Made by a program: the position numbers and the translations under genes. The notes beneath the pieces are model-generated. The model ran no database searches. It saw nothing but the letters and a program-made list of their open reading frames with translations, and had not been told where the DNA came from. 64,000 bases of DNA from an uncultured Thomasclavelia sp. (GTDB lineage: Bacteria > Bacillota_I > Bacilli_A > Erysipelotrichales > Coprobacillaceae). Positions 18,035 to 27,265 of this stretch are shown piece by piece (position 1 is the first letter of the stretch; each line of letters starts with the position of its first letter). The stretch covers positions 1 to 64,000 of the forward strand of contig NZ_CALUXO010000018.1 in assembly GCF_944324745.1 (NCBI RefSeq). The letters are read 5' to 3'.

Positions 18035-18928
18035 TGGAATTAAAATATTGATTGCCTTAGAGGCAACTTCAATCGTTACTGGTAACTGTGACCCTTCTTC
18101 ACCATCAATATCGATAACCAAGGGTTGATTAGTACTGATGGCAATTTTTTTAGCTTGAGTATAGTAGATAAAGGGACTATCAGCATGTTTTTTTAAAAGA
18201 TAATCTTTTGATAATGCCATTAAATCAGTTACTGAACACTTTTTGATAACGATTAAATCTAATAAACCATCTTGAACATCGGCATAAGGGATAATGCAAT
18301 CAAAACCACCAACTCGGTTGGTATTAGAAACCATAAACATTTTTGCTTCAATTTCAATTGGATCTTGATCATCTACTGTAATTGTTAAATCAATATTAGT
18401 ATTTAACTGACTAGGAAGATTGATAATTCCATTGATATAATAGGCTAAAGGACCCAATCTTTTTTTATCGGCTTTGCTGACAGTAAAAGATACATCACTA
18501 AACATACCACCAGCAGCAACATTCATAAAATAACGATTATTTATTTTACCTACATCACAACATAGTGTTTTAAATTGTTTGATCAAATCACAGACTTTAT
18601 CAACTTGACTTGGCAAATTTAAATAATTAGCAAAGTCATTAACAGTTCCAGCAGCTAAGATACATAATGGAATTGTTTTATGACTAGTGACCATCCCACT
18701 GACCACTTCATTGATGGTTCCATCACCACCAACGACAACTAGAAAATCATAATCATTTTGATTAACATTTAAAGCTTGATAGTAAGCATCATCTTTTTTT
18801 TGAGTGAAAAAGACATCTACATGGTTTACTAGCTGCTTTAGGGCTAATTGTCCAATTAGTTTATCTAATGAATTTTGAATTGTTCTTTGTCCTGAAGAAG
18901 GATTGATAATAAATAAACACCGTTTCAT
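18032..18928 (-). CDS. diacylglycerol/lipid kinase family protein
   Basis: A 298-residue DAGK-catalytic family protein (DgkB/YegS type) phosphorylating a membrane lipid such as diacylglycerol. It shows INPSSGQ at the N-terminus, VVGGDGTINEVVSG (nucleotide-binding GGDGT), LAAGTVNDFA and the C-terminal DIDGEEG. The start ATG directly follows the pepT stop (TAGATG), so the two are cotranscribed. A second, divergent copy of the family lies at 41533. Confidence 0.9.
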   Translation of the reverse strand: MKRCLFIINPSSGQRTIQNSLDKLIGQLALKQLVNHVDVFFTQKKDDAYYQALNVNQNDYDFLVVVGGDGTINEVVSGMVTSHKTIPLCILAAGTVNDFANYLNLPSQVDKVCDLIKQFKTLCCDVGKINNRYFMNVAAGGMFSDVSFTVSKADKKRLGPLAYYINGIINLPSQLNTNIDLTITVDDQDPIEIEAKMFMVSNTNRVGGFDCIIPYADVQDGLLDLIVIKKCSVTDLMALSKDYLLKKHADSPFIYYTQAKKIAISTNQPLVIDIDGEEGSQLPVTIEVASKAINILIP

Positions 18929-20137
18929 CTATTCTTTAACAAGTTCCAATAAAACTTTTACGGCTTGTTTCATCATGGTCAAAGACACGAATTCAAAAGG
19001 ACCGTGAAAATTAGCACCGCCAGTACCAATATTTGGACATGGTAACCCTTTATAAGTTAAATTAGCTCCATCGGTACCACCTCTAATTGGTGTGGCAACG
19101 GGTTCGATTCCTACAGCGTTCATGGCCTTTTCTAATCGTTCAATAATATAATAATTTTCTTTAATAATTTTAGCCATATTTAGATAAGATTGATTGATTT
19201 CTAATTTAACTAATTCATATCCATATTTAGCATCTAAATAATCTTTAATGCGTTTAAAATCAGCAATTTGTTTTTGAATAGTATCATAATCATGGTTTCG
19301 AATGATATATTCGGCTTTAGCATATGAGCAGTCACCTTCTAAATGGTGGAGATGATTGAAACCATCATAATTATCAGTATAATATGGCTTCATTTGTTCT
19401 GGTAACATATTTTCAAATTCAATAGCGACATTAATAGCACTGATCATTTTATTTTTAGCATCACCAGGATGAATTGATTTACCGGTAATTTCTACTACAG
19501 CACTATAAGCGTTGAAGTTTTCATAGTTATATTCTTGTAAATCACCACCATCTAAGGTATAGGCATATTTAGCATCAAACTTCTTAACATCAAAATTTTC
19601 AGTTCCGCGTCCAACTTCTTCATCAGGGGTGAAAGCAATTTTAATGTCATTGTGTTTAATTTCAGGATGATGATATAAATAATCGGCTAAATCCATGATA
19701 ATGGCAACACCAGCTTTATCATCAGCTCCTAGTAGAGTAGTTCCATCAGTAGTGATTAAATCATGACCGATCATTTTATTCATGATTTCAAATTTACTAG
19801 GATCTAGAGTTAAATTTAATTCTTGATTGATCGTAATTACAGAGCCATCATAATTGGTTACTTTATTTGGTTTAATATCTTTACCACTGGCATCAGGTGA
19901 AGTATCCATATGGGCAATAAAACCGATAACATCACCAGTACCACCATTTCCTTTGATAGTTCCATAAACGATACCATATTCATCTAAATGGGCATCGTCA
20001 ATCCCAATTTCTAACATTTGTTTAACTAATTCTTTTCCTAATTCTAATTGTTTTAGTGTTGATGGTGTAGTTGATGAGTATTCATCAGATTGACTATCAA
20101 AACTAACGTATTTTAAAAATCTTTCTTCAATATTCAT
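18929..20137 (-). CDS. pepT: peptidase T (tripeptide aminopeptidase)
   Basis: A 402-residue M20 metallopeptidase removing the N-terminal residue of tripeptides. Zinc ligands and catalytic residues are seen in AHMDTSPD (His and Asp), LLGADDKAG (bridging Asp), FTPDEEVGRG (catalytic Glu plus ligand), YTLDGGD and the late NFHGPFE (His). Length is normal. The AAGGAG site precedes the ATG. Lying between two oligopeptide transporters, it would digest imported peptides. Confidence 0.95.
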   Translation of the reverse strand: MNIEERFLKYVSFDSQSDEYSSTTPSTLKQLELGKELVKQMLEIGIDDAHLDEYGIVYGTIKGNGGTGDVIGFIAHMDTSPDASGKDIKPNKVTNYDGSVITINQELNLTLDPSKFEIMNKMIGHDLITTDGTTLLGADDKAGVAIIMDLADYLYHHPEIKHNDIKIAFTPDEEVGRGTENFDVKKFDAKYAYTLDGGDLQEYNYENFNAYSAVVEITGKSIHPGDAKNKMISAINVAIEFENMLPEQMKPYYTDNYDGFNHLHHLEGDCSYAKAEYIIRNHDYDTIQKQIADFKRIKDYLDAKYGYELVKLEINQSYLNMAKIIKENYYIIERLEKAMNAVGIEPVATPIRGGTDGANLTYKGLPCPNIGTGGANFHGPFEFVSLTMMKQAVKVLLELVKE

Positions 20138-20285
20138 ATCTAAGACTCCTTAATAATATTGTTTATGGTAATTATACCCACTAATTTGAATTAAAACAAT
20201 CCCTTTATTAAGTACCCTTGTTGTTTATTTACTTCTTGGTCATTCTAAGATAAAATAGTAAAGATGTTTTTTTAAAGGAGTAATT

Positions 20286-20888
20286 ATGGCAAAATATTAT
20301 GCAGTAAAAAAAGGACGAAAACCCGGTATCTATAATAGCTGGGATTTATGCCAGCAACAAGTTAATGGTTTTAAAGGGGCAATTTTTAAATCATTTAAAA
20401 CTGAAGCTGAAGCGTTAGCTTTTATTGAAGATAAACCATTAGAAAAAAGCTATGTAGATGTAGATGTTGACTTGCAGGCATATGTTGATGGAAGTTTTAA
20501 TACTACAACTAGAGAATATGGTTATGGATGTGTTATCATTAAAGATCAACAGGTAGTTAAGGAGTTTTTTGGAAAAGGTAATAATGAAGAATTAACTGAA
20601 ATGCGAAATGTGGCCGGAGAAATATTAGCGTGTTTAAATGCTTTAAAATATGCAATTGCTCATGGATATAAAAGCATTGGTATTTACTATGATTTTGAAG
20701 GAATTGAAAATTGGGCAACTAGTGCCTGGCAGGCAACTAAACCAGGGACCATTGCTTATCAAAATAAAATGAAAGAATTGCGACAGCAAATCGCTATAAC
20801 CTTTGTTAAGGTAGAAGCCCATAGTGGTGATTTTTACAATGATCGGGCTGATAAACTTGCTAAAAAGGCAGTTGGTATTAAAGCTTAA
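20286..20888 (+). CDS. rnhA: RNase HI with N-terminal viroplasmin domain
   Basis: A 200-residue type 1 RNase H. Residues 1-50 are a viroplasmin/caulimovirus-type hybrid-binding domain (KYYAVKKGRKPGIYNSWDLC, VNGFKGAIFKSF). The catalytic domain shows D68 (YVDGS), E112 (GEILA), D136 (YYDFEG), H179 (EAHSGD) and D186 (NDRADKLA), a complete DEDD set. It cuts RNA in RNA-DNA hybrids. The thermonuclease gene follows after 17 bases. Confidence 0.93.
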   Translation: MAKYYAVKKGRKPGIYNSWDLCQQQVNGFKGAIFKSFKTEAEALAFIEDKPLEKSYVDVDVDLQAYVDGSFNTTTREYGYGCVIIKDQQVVKEFFGKGNNEELTEMRNVAGEILACLNALKYAIAHGYKSIGIYYDFEGIENWATSAWQATKPGTIAYQNKMKELRQQIAITFVKVEAHSGDFYNDRADKLAKKAVGIKA

Positions 20889-20905
20889 AAGGGGAATTTA
20901 AATAA

Positions 20906-21442
20906 ATGGCAAGGCAGATTAGACTAAGTAAAAGTAAAAGAAAAAAATTATCAAAAAGCTGGATTGGAATATTAATATTGATTATCATTGCCGGTTATAA
21001 TTTTTATCAGGCAAATAAGTCTATTGAACCAGGGGAACGCTTTGAAGTTACTCTGTCAAAGTGTGTTGATGGAGATACGGCCTGGTTTGATATTGATGGT
21101 GAAACGACCAAAGTGCGTTTTTTGTATGTGGATACTCCCGAATCAACAAATGAAATCGAACCATATGGAAAAGAAGCCAGTGAGTTTACCAAAGATCAAT
21201 TAACTAACGCTACGACCATTGAGCTGGAATTAAATAATGATGGCGATACAAATGATAAATATGATCGACTGTTAGCATGGGTATTTGTGGATGGTGAATT
21301 ATTACAGGAAAAATTAGCTAGCGAAGGATATGTTGAAAAATTCTATGACTATGGTTATGATTATACCTATAAACAAGAAATCATCACAGCTGATAAACAA
21401 GCACAGGATTTACATAAAGGAATCTATAGTCTACCACAATAA
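20906..21442 (+). CDS. membrane-anchored thermonuclease (SNase family)
   Basis: A 178-residue staphylococcal-nuclease homologue. A basic N-terminus and one transmembrane helix (about 18-31) are followed by the SNase fold: VDGDTAWFD (Ca-ligand Asp), KVRFLYVDTPE (catalytic Arg, ligand Asp, Glu), then YDRLLAWVFVDG with the second catalytic Arg. It is probably an extracellular or surface DNA/RNA degrader for nucleotide scavenging. It is cotranscribed with rnhA. Confidence 0.92.
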   Translation: MARQIRLSKSKRKKLSKSWIGILILIIIAGYNFYQANKSIEPGERFEVTLSKCVDGDTAWFDIDGETTKVRFLYVDTPESTNEIEPYGKEASEFTKDQLTNATTIELELNNDGDTNDKYDRLLAWVFVDGELLQEKLASEGYVEKFYDYGYDYTYKQEIITADKQAQDLHKGIYSLPQ

Positions 21443-21513
21443 TCCAAATTGTATGTAAAGTTATGGTAATTATTTAAAAAAGCTCGAAAAACCGTTTAAA
21501 ATTAAGATTTTTT

Positions 21514-21549
21514 AGGGGTGATTATCAAATTAATCATCCTCTTTTTTTA
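21514..21549 (+). terminator. terminator after the nuclease pair
   Basis: AGGGGTGATTA (21514-21524) pairs with TAATCATCCTCT (21531-21542) with one bulge, followed by TTTTTTTA. Confidence 0.8.
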
Positions 21550-21589
21550 TTTTTTCTAGGTAGAATACAGCTTTGAACCAAAAAAGTAT

Positions 21590-21618
21590 TTGAAATTTAA
21601 CATATTTTAAGGTATTCT
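21590..21618 (+). promoter_or_regulatory. promoter of the second opp operon
   Basis: TTGAAA (21590-21595) and TATTCT (21613-21618) with a 17-base spacer, 32 bases before oppB. Confidence 0.6.
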
Positions 21619-21650
21619 ATAACATATATAGTAAAGGAATAGGTGATTAA

Positions 21651-22568
21651 ATGTTAAGGTATGTTTTAAAGCGTGTCCTGATTGGAATCGTAACACTTTT
21701 TGTCCTTGCTAGTGTAACGTTTTTTCTGATGAAAGCTACACCAGGATCACCAATCAATGGTGAAAAGTATAAAACAGAAGAAGCCTACCAAGCTGCGATG
21801 GAAAAGTATAATCTTGACAAACCAGTCTTTGAACAATACTTAATTTATATTGAGGATTTAGCTCATGGTAATTTAGGTGAAAGTATGGTTCAAGAAGGTA
21901 GAACGGTTGAGTATTATATCAAAAACGGTTTCCCAGTTACGGCACGATTAGGATCAATTAGTTTTATAGTTGCCGTTGTAGGCGGGATTTCTTTAGGAAC
22001 AGCTGCTGCTCTTTCTGAAAAGAAATGGGTAAGTAATGTTTGTATGTTTATTGCAACGATTGGAGTTTCAATTCCTTCATTCTTAATTGCAATGTTATTG
22101 ATTGTATTTGTTGGGGTGGAATTACAACTCTTGCCGTTTGTGGGGCTCAATAGCCCGGCCAACTATGTCATGCCAGCGATTTCGCTAGCACTTTATCCAA
22201 TTTCGATGATTTCTCGTTTAACTAGAAGTTCATTAGTTGAAGTCATGAAACAGGATTATATTGTTTTAGCTCGTAGTAAAGGAACTCCATACCGTCGAGT
22301 TGTTCTTCGCCATGCGATTAAAAATGCAATGTTACCAGTTGTAACATACGCTGGACCAATGTTTGCATTTTTATTAACTGGAAGTTTCGTAGTTGAAAGT
22401 ATTTATTCTATTCCCGGGGTTGGAAGTACTTTCGTTTCATGTGTTATGAATCGTGACTATCCAGTAATTATGGGAGTAACAATTTTCTTAGGTATTTTAA
22501 TTATTTCATTTAACTTAATTACTGATATTATTTCAGCGTTAATCGATCCAAGAATTAGATTGAAGTAA
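21651..22568 (+). CDS. oppB: oligopeptide ABC transporter permease OppB (system 2)
   Basis: A 305-residue DppB/OppB-type permease. It has KATPGSPI after the first helix, a BPD_transp_1 core, EAA loop QDYIVLARSKGT and C-terminal ALIDPRIRL. First gene of the second transporter operon, whose order is B-C-D-F-A. Confidence 0.95.
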   Translation: MLRYVLKRVLIGIVTLFVLASVTFFLMKATPGSPINGEKYKTEEAYQAAMEKYNLDKPVFEQYLIYIEDLAHGNLGESMVQEGRTVEYYIKNGFPVTARLGSISFIVAVVGGISLGTAAALSEKKWVSNVCMFIATIGVSIPSFLIAMLLIVFVGVELQLLPFVGLNSPANYVMPAISLALYPISMISRLTRSSLVEVMKQDYIVLARSKGTPYRRVVLRHAIKNAMLPVVTYAGPMFAFLLTGSFVVESIYSIPGVGSTFVSCVMNRDYPVIMGVTIFLGILIISFNLITDIISALIDPRIRLK

Positions 22569-22578
22569 GGGGGTAAAG

Positions 22579-23514
22579 ATGATGGAAAATAAGAATAAAG
22601 AATTAGAACTTACTCCTGAATTATTTGAACCGCTTGCTGAATCTGAAAAAAATGCTGAAAAAATTTCATATGAAAGTAAGACGTATTTTCAAGATGCTTG
22701 GAGTCGTTTTAGACAAAATAAATTAGCTTTTGTGGGATTTTGCTTTTTAGCCGTTATGGTTGTTTGCTGCATCGTAATCCCAATGGTTTCACCATATACA
22801 TATGATGGTCAAGATATGGCTAGTGCCAATTTGGGTTCTTCATTAGCTCATCCAATGGGAACTGATAAATTTGGTCGTGATATCTTAGTTCGGGTTATGT
22901 ATGGTGGGCGTATTTCATTAACAGTTGGAGTTGTTGCTGCCTTTATTGCTTTATGTATTGGGGTATTATATGGCGGTGTTGCTGGATACTTCGGTGGTAA
23001 AGTTGATATGTTAATGATGCGTTTTGTAGATATGATGTATTCAATTCCTGATATCTTATACGTAATTTTGATCGTAGTAGTTATGGAACCGAGTATGTTT
23101 TCAATCCTGCTAGGGATTTCGATTTCGTCATGGATGGGAATGTCTAGACAGGTTAGAGCTCAGGTTATGACCCTAAAAGAACAGGAATTCTCACTTGCAG
23201 CCTTTGTATTAGGGGCAAGTCGTAAAAGAATTATTTTAAAACACTTGATCATTAACTCAATGGGACCAATTATTGTATCAGTTACGATGTTAGTTCCAAG
23301 TGTAATCTTTAATGAAGCTTATTTAGGTTTCTTAGGGATTGGGTTAAATGCCCCACAAGCCAGCTGGGGTACATTAGCTAACGATGCTCGTCAGGTCATG
23401 ATGATTTATCCAATGCAGGTTGTTTGGCCAGTACTGGCAATCTGTTTAACCATGTTAGCATTAAACTTTATTGGAGACGGATTAGGCGATGCCTTAGATC
23501 CTAAGAAGAAGTAG
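22579..23514 (+). CDS. oppC: oligopeptide ABC transporter permease OppC (system 2)
   Basis: A 311-residue permease with a charged cytoplasmic N-terminus, OppC_N helix (about 52-72), GTDKFGRDILVRVMYGG, EAA loop EQEFSLAAFVLGAS and final GDGLGDALDP. GGGGG precedes ATG 22579/22582. Confidence 0.95.
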   Translation: MMENKNKELELTPELFEPLAESEKNAEKISYESKTYFQDAWSRFRQNKLAFVGFCFLAVMVVCCIVIPMVSPYTYDGQDMASANLGSSLAHPMGTDKFGRDILVRVMYGGRISLTVGVVAAFIALCIGVLYGGVAGYFGGKVDMLMMRFVDMMYSIPDILYVILIVVVMEPSMFSILLGISISSWMGMSRQVRAQVMTLKEQEFSLAAFVLGASRKRIILKHLIINSMGPIIVSVTMLVPSVIFNEAYLGFLGIGLNAPQASWGTLANDARQVMMIYPMQVVWPVLAICLTMLALNFIGDGLGDALDPKKK

Positions 23515-23526
23515 GAGGTATAGAAT

Positions 23527-24534
23527 ATGAGTATGTTAGATATTAAACACTTGTCTACTGAATTCACTACTGAAAACGGGATCGTACAGGCTGTTAGAGA
23601 TGTTACAATAAGTGTTGAAAAAGGTGAAATTTTAGGAATTGTTGGTGAATCTGGTTCCGGAAAATCACAAACAATGTATTCAGTAATGGGCTTGTTAGCG
23701 GGAAATGGTCGTGTTAGCGAAGGTGACATTACAATTGATGGAAAAGATATTTCACCAAAAAATTACGATAAAAAAGAATATGATAAAATCATGAGCAGTA
23801 TTCGTGGAAATGATATGGCCATGATTTTCCAGGATCCAATGACTTTCTTGAATCCAGTTTTAACTATCGAAAAACAATTATGTGAACCAATCTTAAATCA
23901 CAATAAGATTTCGAAAGCGGAAGCAAGAAAAAGAGCAATTGAATTAATGAAAAAAGTTGGTATTCCTTCACCAGAACAACGGATCAAACAATATCCATAT
24001 CAGTTTTCTGGAGGGATGCGTCAAAGAATTATCATTGCAATGGCGCTGGCATGTAATCCAAAAGTAATTATTGCCGATGAACCAACAACAGCGTTGGATG
24101 TTACTATTCAGGCTCAAGTACTTGATTTAATTAAAAATTTAAAGAAAGAAATTGATTCAAGTATTATTATGATTACTCATGACTTAGGTGTCGTTGCCAG
24201 TATCTGTGATCGGATTGCTATCATGTATGGTGGTAAGATTGTTGAAATCGGTACTGCAGATGAAATTTTCTATAATCCACAACATGAATATACTAAAGGT
24301 TTATTATCTTGTATTTCTAATCCAGAAGAAGTGGAAAGAAAAGAATTACATCCAATTCCGGGATCACCACCTGATTTATTAAATATCGGTGATTGGTGTC
24401 CGTTTGTTGATCGTTGTGATAAAGCAATGAAGATTTGTAAAATGAAGATGCCAGAAGAAAAACAATTTAGTGAAACGCACGCATGTTCTTGCTGGTTATC
24501 TCACCCTTTAGCGAAACAAGGAAAGGGGGCTTAA
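23527..24534 (+). CDS. oppD: oligopeptide ABC transporter ATPase OppD, Cys4 type (system 2)
   Basis: A 335-residue ABC ATPase with GESGSGKS, FQDPMTFLNP, FSGGMRQR, IIADEPTTALD and THD. The C-terminal extension keeps a Cys cluster (WCPFVDRC, MKIC, ACSCWL), the motif that binds a 4Fe-4S cluster in related peptide transporters. This differs from the OppD of system 1. AGGAGG precedes ATG 23527. Confidence 0.95.
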   Translation: MSMLDIKHLSTEFTTENGIVQAVRDVTISVEKGEILGIVGESGSGKSQTMYSVMGLLAGNGRVSEGDITIDGKDISPKNYDKKEYDKIMSSIRGNDMAMIFQDPMTFLNPVLTIEKQLCEPILNHNKISKAEARKRAIELMKKVGIPSPEQRIKQYPYQFSGGMRQRIIIAMALACNPKVIIADEPTTALDVTIQAQVLDLIKNLKKEIDSSIIMITHDLGVVASICDRIAIMYGGKIVEIGTADEIFYNPQHEYTKGLLSCISNPEEVERKELHPIPGSPPDLLNIGDWCPFVDRCDKAMKICKMKMPEEKQFSETHACSCWLSHPLAKQGKGA

Positions 24535-24537
24535 AAG

Positions 24538-25509
24538 ATGGATAAAAAACCAGTCTTAAAAATCGAAGATTTAAAAGTCTATTTTCAAATCGGTGGTGGC
24601 TTTTTAAAGAAAAAAGATATTGTCAAAGCAGTAGATGGGATTTCGTTTGAAATCTATGAAGGTGAAACATTCGGTTTAGTTGGTGAATCTGGGTGTGGTA
24701 AAAGTACTACTGGTAGAGCAATTGTTAAAATTAATACACCAACTGCAGGAAAAATCTATGTAAATGGTAAAGATATTACTACTATTAAGGGAAAAGAATT
24801 AAAACAATTTAAACGTGATGTCCAAATGATTTTCCAGGATCCTTATGCCAGTTTAAATCCACGTATGACAGTTGGGGAAATCATTAGAGAACCAATGGAT
24901 ATTCACAATATTGGTACTAAAGAAGAACGTGAGAAGCGAGTTCGTGAGTTGTTGGAAATTGTTGGTTTGAAACCAGACCACATTCGTCGTTATCCTCATG
25001 AATTCTCAGGTGGACAAAGACAAAGAATTGGAATTGCTAGAACTTTAGCATTAAATCCAAAATTCATTGTTTGTGATGAGCCTATTTCTGCGCTTGACGT
25101 TTCTATTCAGGCGCAAGTAATAAATTTGCTTGAAAAGATTCAAGCCGAAATGGGGATTTCTTATTTATTCATTGCCCATGATTTAAGTATGGTAAAACAT
25201 ATTTCTGATCGAATTGGGGTAATGTATTTAGGAAATTTGGTTGAGGTTGGTGATAGTGATGATGTTTATCGTCGTCCATTACATCCTTATACTCAAGCCC
25301 TTTTATCTGCTGTGCCAATTCCAGATCCAAAAGTGGCTCGAGAAAGAGAACGTATTGTTCTACAAGGAGAATTACCTAGCCCAATCAATCCGCCTAGTGG
25401 CTGTGTGTTTAGAACACGTTGCCCTAAGGCTACTGAGAAATGTGCTCAGGCTAAGCCACAACTTAAAACAGTTGAGGGTCGCCAGGTAGCTTGTTTCTTA
25501 TATGAATAA
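24538..25509 (+). CDS. oppF: oligopeptide ABC transporter ATPase OppF, Cys4 type (system 2)
   Basis: A 323-residue ABC ATPase with GESGCGKS, FQDPYASLNPR, FSGGQRQR, FIVCDEPISALD and AHD. The C-terminal oligopeptide-transporter extension has the Cys motif (CVFRTRC, TEKC, VACFL). It begins three bases after oppD. Confidence 0.95.
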   Translation: MDKKPVLKIEDLKVYFQIGGGFLKKKDIVKAVDGISFEIYEGETFGLVGESGCGKSTTGRAIVKINTPTAGKIYVNGKDITTIKGKELKQFKRDVQMIFQDPYASLNPRMTVGEIIREPMDIHNIGTKEEREKRVRELLEIVGLKPDHIRRYPHEFSGGQRQRIGIARTLALNPKFIVCDEPISALDVSIQAQVINLLEKIQAEMGISYLFIAHDLSMVKHISDRIGVMYLGNLVEVGDSDDVYRRPLHPYTQALLSAVPIPDPKVARERERIVLQGELPSPINPPSGCVFRTRCPKATEKCAQAKPQLKTVEGRQVACFLYE

Positions 25510-25529
25510 TTTTAGAAAGGGGAAAAAAC

Positions 25530-27179
25530 ATGAAAAAACTATTTAGCTTTCTAGTATGTTTAGCTATGTTAGTTTCACTAACTGGCTGCGGTGGTGGATC
25601 AAACCGTGATACTTCAACAGTTAGAGCTGCAGTAGGTGGGGACATTGAAATCTTAGACCCAGCTATTGTTGATGATTCTATTACTGCCAATGTATTGGCA
25701 CAAATGTATGAAGGTCTATATAAATTAGATCAAGATGGTAATGCTGTACCAAATGTGGCAACTGATATGCCAGAAATCAGCGACGACGGTTTAACTTATA
25801 CAATCAAAATTCATGATGGCTATAAATGGTCTGATGGGGAACCATTAACTGCAAATGATTTTGTTTATGCATGGAAACGTGCTGCTGCAATGGGAACTGG
25901 TACTGCTTATTATTCACAATTTATTTCTGAAAATGTTTTAAATGGTGGTACTGGTGCTGAACTTGGATCAATTGATGAATTGGCTGATTTTGGAGCTGTT
26001 GCATTAGATGATACAACTATCCAAATTACATTAAAGGCAAAATGCCCTTACTTCACTTCATTATTAACTAACACAGTATTCTATCCAATGCGTCAAGATG
26101 TTATTGAAAATGCTGATGCTCCTAATGGTGGCGATCCTTTAAAATCAACTTGGGCTGATCAAACTGACTTACCAACTAATGGTGCTTTCTCAGCTACTAA
26201 AGTAGATTCTAAAGATGAAGTTGTTTTAACTAAAAATGATGAATATCATGCTGCTGACGAAGTAAAATTAGAAACAATTTCTTTCAAAGTAATGGCTGAT
26301 GCTAACTCAGAAACTAGTGCTTTCCAATCTGGAGAAATTGATTTCGCAACAAACGTTAACAGTGAAACTATTGAAAATAGCAAAGAATTACAAGATCAAG
26401 TTTATGTAATTGATCCATTTGTATGTAACTATTATGTTTTAATCAACTCTGGAGAAGAATGTACTAATGAAGTATTAAAAGACCCTGAAATCAGAGAAGC
26501 ATTCTCTCTTGCAATTGACCGTGATGCTGTAATGCAAGCTTCTGGTAAAGGTGATTATGCTTATGAATTAAATAACTTAGTTCCTATTGGTATCCCTGGA
26601 GCTAATGGTGATTATACTGAAGAAGTTGGAAACAACTATGCAGGTGGTTATGATATTGAAAAAGCAAAACAAATTATGGAAGCTAAAGGATACAGCGCTG
26701 ATAATATGTTAACATTAACATACAGCTACAACGATGTTCCTATGCATAAAGACGTTGCTCAAGCTATTCAAGCATCTGTAAAAGAAGCTTATATCAACTT
26801 AGAATTAAAAGTAGCTGAATTACAAACATTCTTTGATCAACGTGATAAAGGTGAATTCGAAACTTGCCGTCATGCAATGACTGCAGACTTCTTAGATCCA
26901 ATGGCTTACTTATCTATGTACTATGGGTTCGATAAAGCTGGTAATACAGTTGATGATGCAACTTATGAATCTATGTTAGATGCAGCTAACGCTTTAGATG
27001 GTGCTGAACGTATGAATGGTTTACATGCAGCTGAACAATACTTAGTTCAAACTATGCATTATGTAGTTCCATTATTTGGATATACTGAACCATTCTTAAA
27101 AGCATCAGAATTAGAAGGTGTTACTTCTTCACCAGAAGGACATTATGATTTAACAAGAGCTTCATACACTGCTGAATAA
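25530..27179 (+). CDS. oppA: oligopeptide ABC transporter substrate-binding lipoprotein (system 2)
   Basis: A 549-residue SBP family 5 lipoprotein with lipobox SLTGC (Cys20). Motifs include EGLYKLDQDGN, YTIKIHDGYKWSDGEPLTANDF and the late DFLDPMAYLSMYYG. It is the last gene of operon 2, the opposite position to system 1. The signal peptide and first residues closely resemble those of the system 1 protein, suggesting duplication. A terminator follows. Confidence 0.95.
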   Translation: MKKLFSFLVCLAMLVSLTGCGGGSNRDTSTVRAAVGGDIEILDPAIVDDSITANVLAQMYEGLYKLDQDGNAVPNVATDMPEISDDGLTYTIKIHDGYKWSDGEPLTANDFVYAWKRAAAMGTGTAYYSQFISENVLNGGTGAELGSIDELADFGAVALDDTTIQITLKAKCPYFTSLLTNTVFYPMRQDVIENADAPNGGDPLKSTWADQTDLPTNGAFSATKVDSKDEVVLTKNDEYHAADEVKLETISFKVMADANSETSAFQSGEIDFATNVNSETIENSKELQDQVYVIDPFVCNYYVLINSGEECTNEVLKDPEIREAFSLAIDRDAVMQASGKGDYAYELNNLVPIGIPGANGDYTEEVGNNYAGGYDIEKAKQIMEAKGYSADNMLTLTYSYNDVPMHKDVAQAIQASVKEAYINLELKVAELQTFFDQRDKGEFETCRHAMTADFLDPMAYLSMYYGFDKAGNTVDDATYESMLDAANALDGAERMNGLHAAEQYLVQTMHYVVPLFGYTEPFLKASELEGVTSSPEGHYDLTRASYTAE

Positions 27180-27192
27180 TTAATTACTTATT

Positions 27193-27224
27193 AGGAATAC
27201 ACTTATGTGTATTCCTTTCTTTAT
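27193..27224 (+). terminator. terminator after opp operon 2
   Basis: AGGAATACAC (27193-27202) pairs with GTGTATTCCT (27207-27216), followed by a T-rich tail. Confidence 0.85.
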
Positions 27225-27265
27225 TTAAAAGTAGTATAATTTAGATATTATGAAAGGAGAAATTT

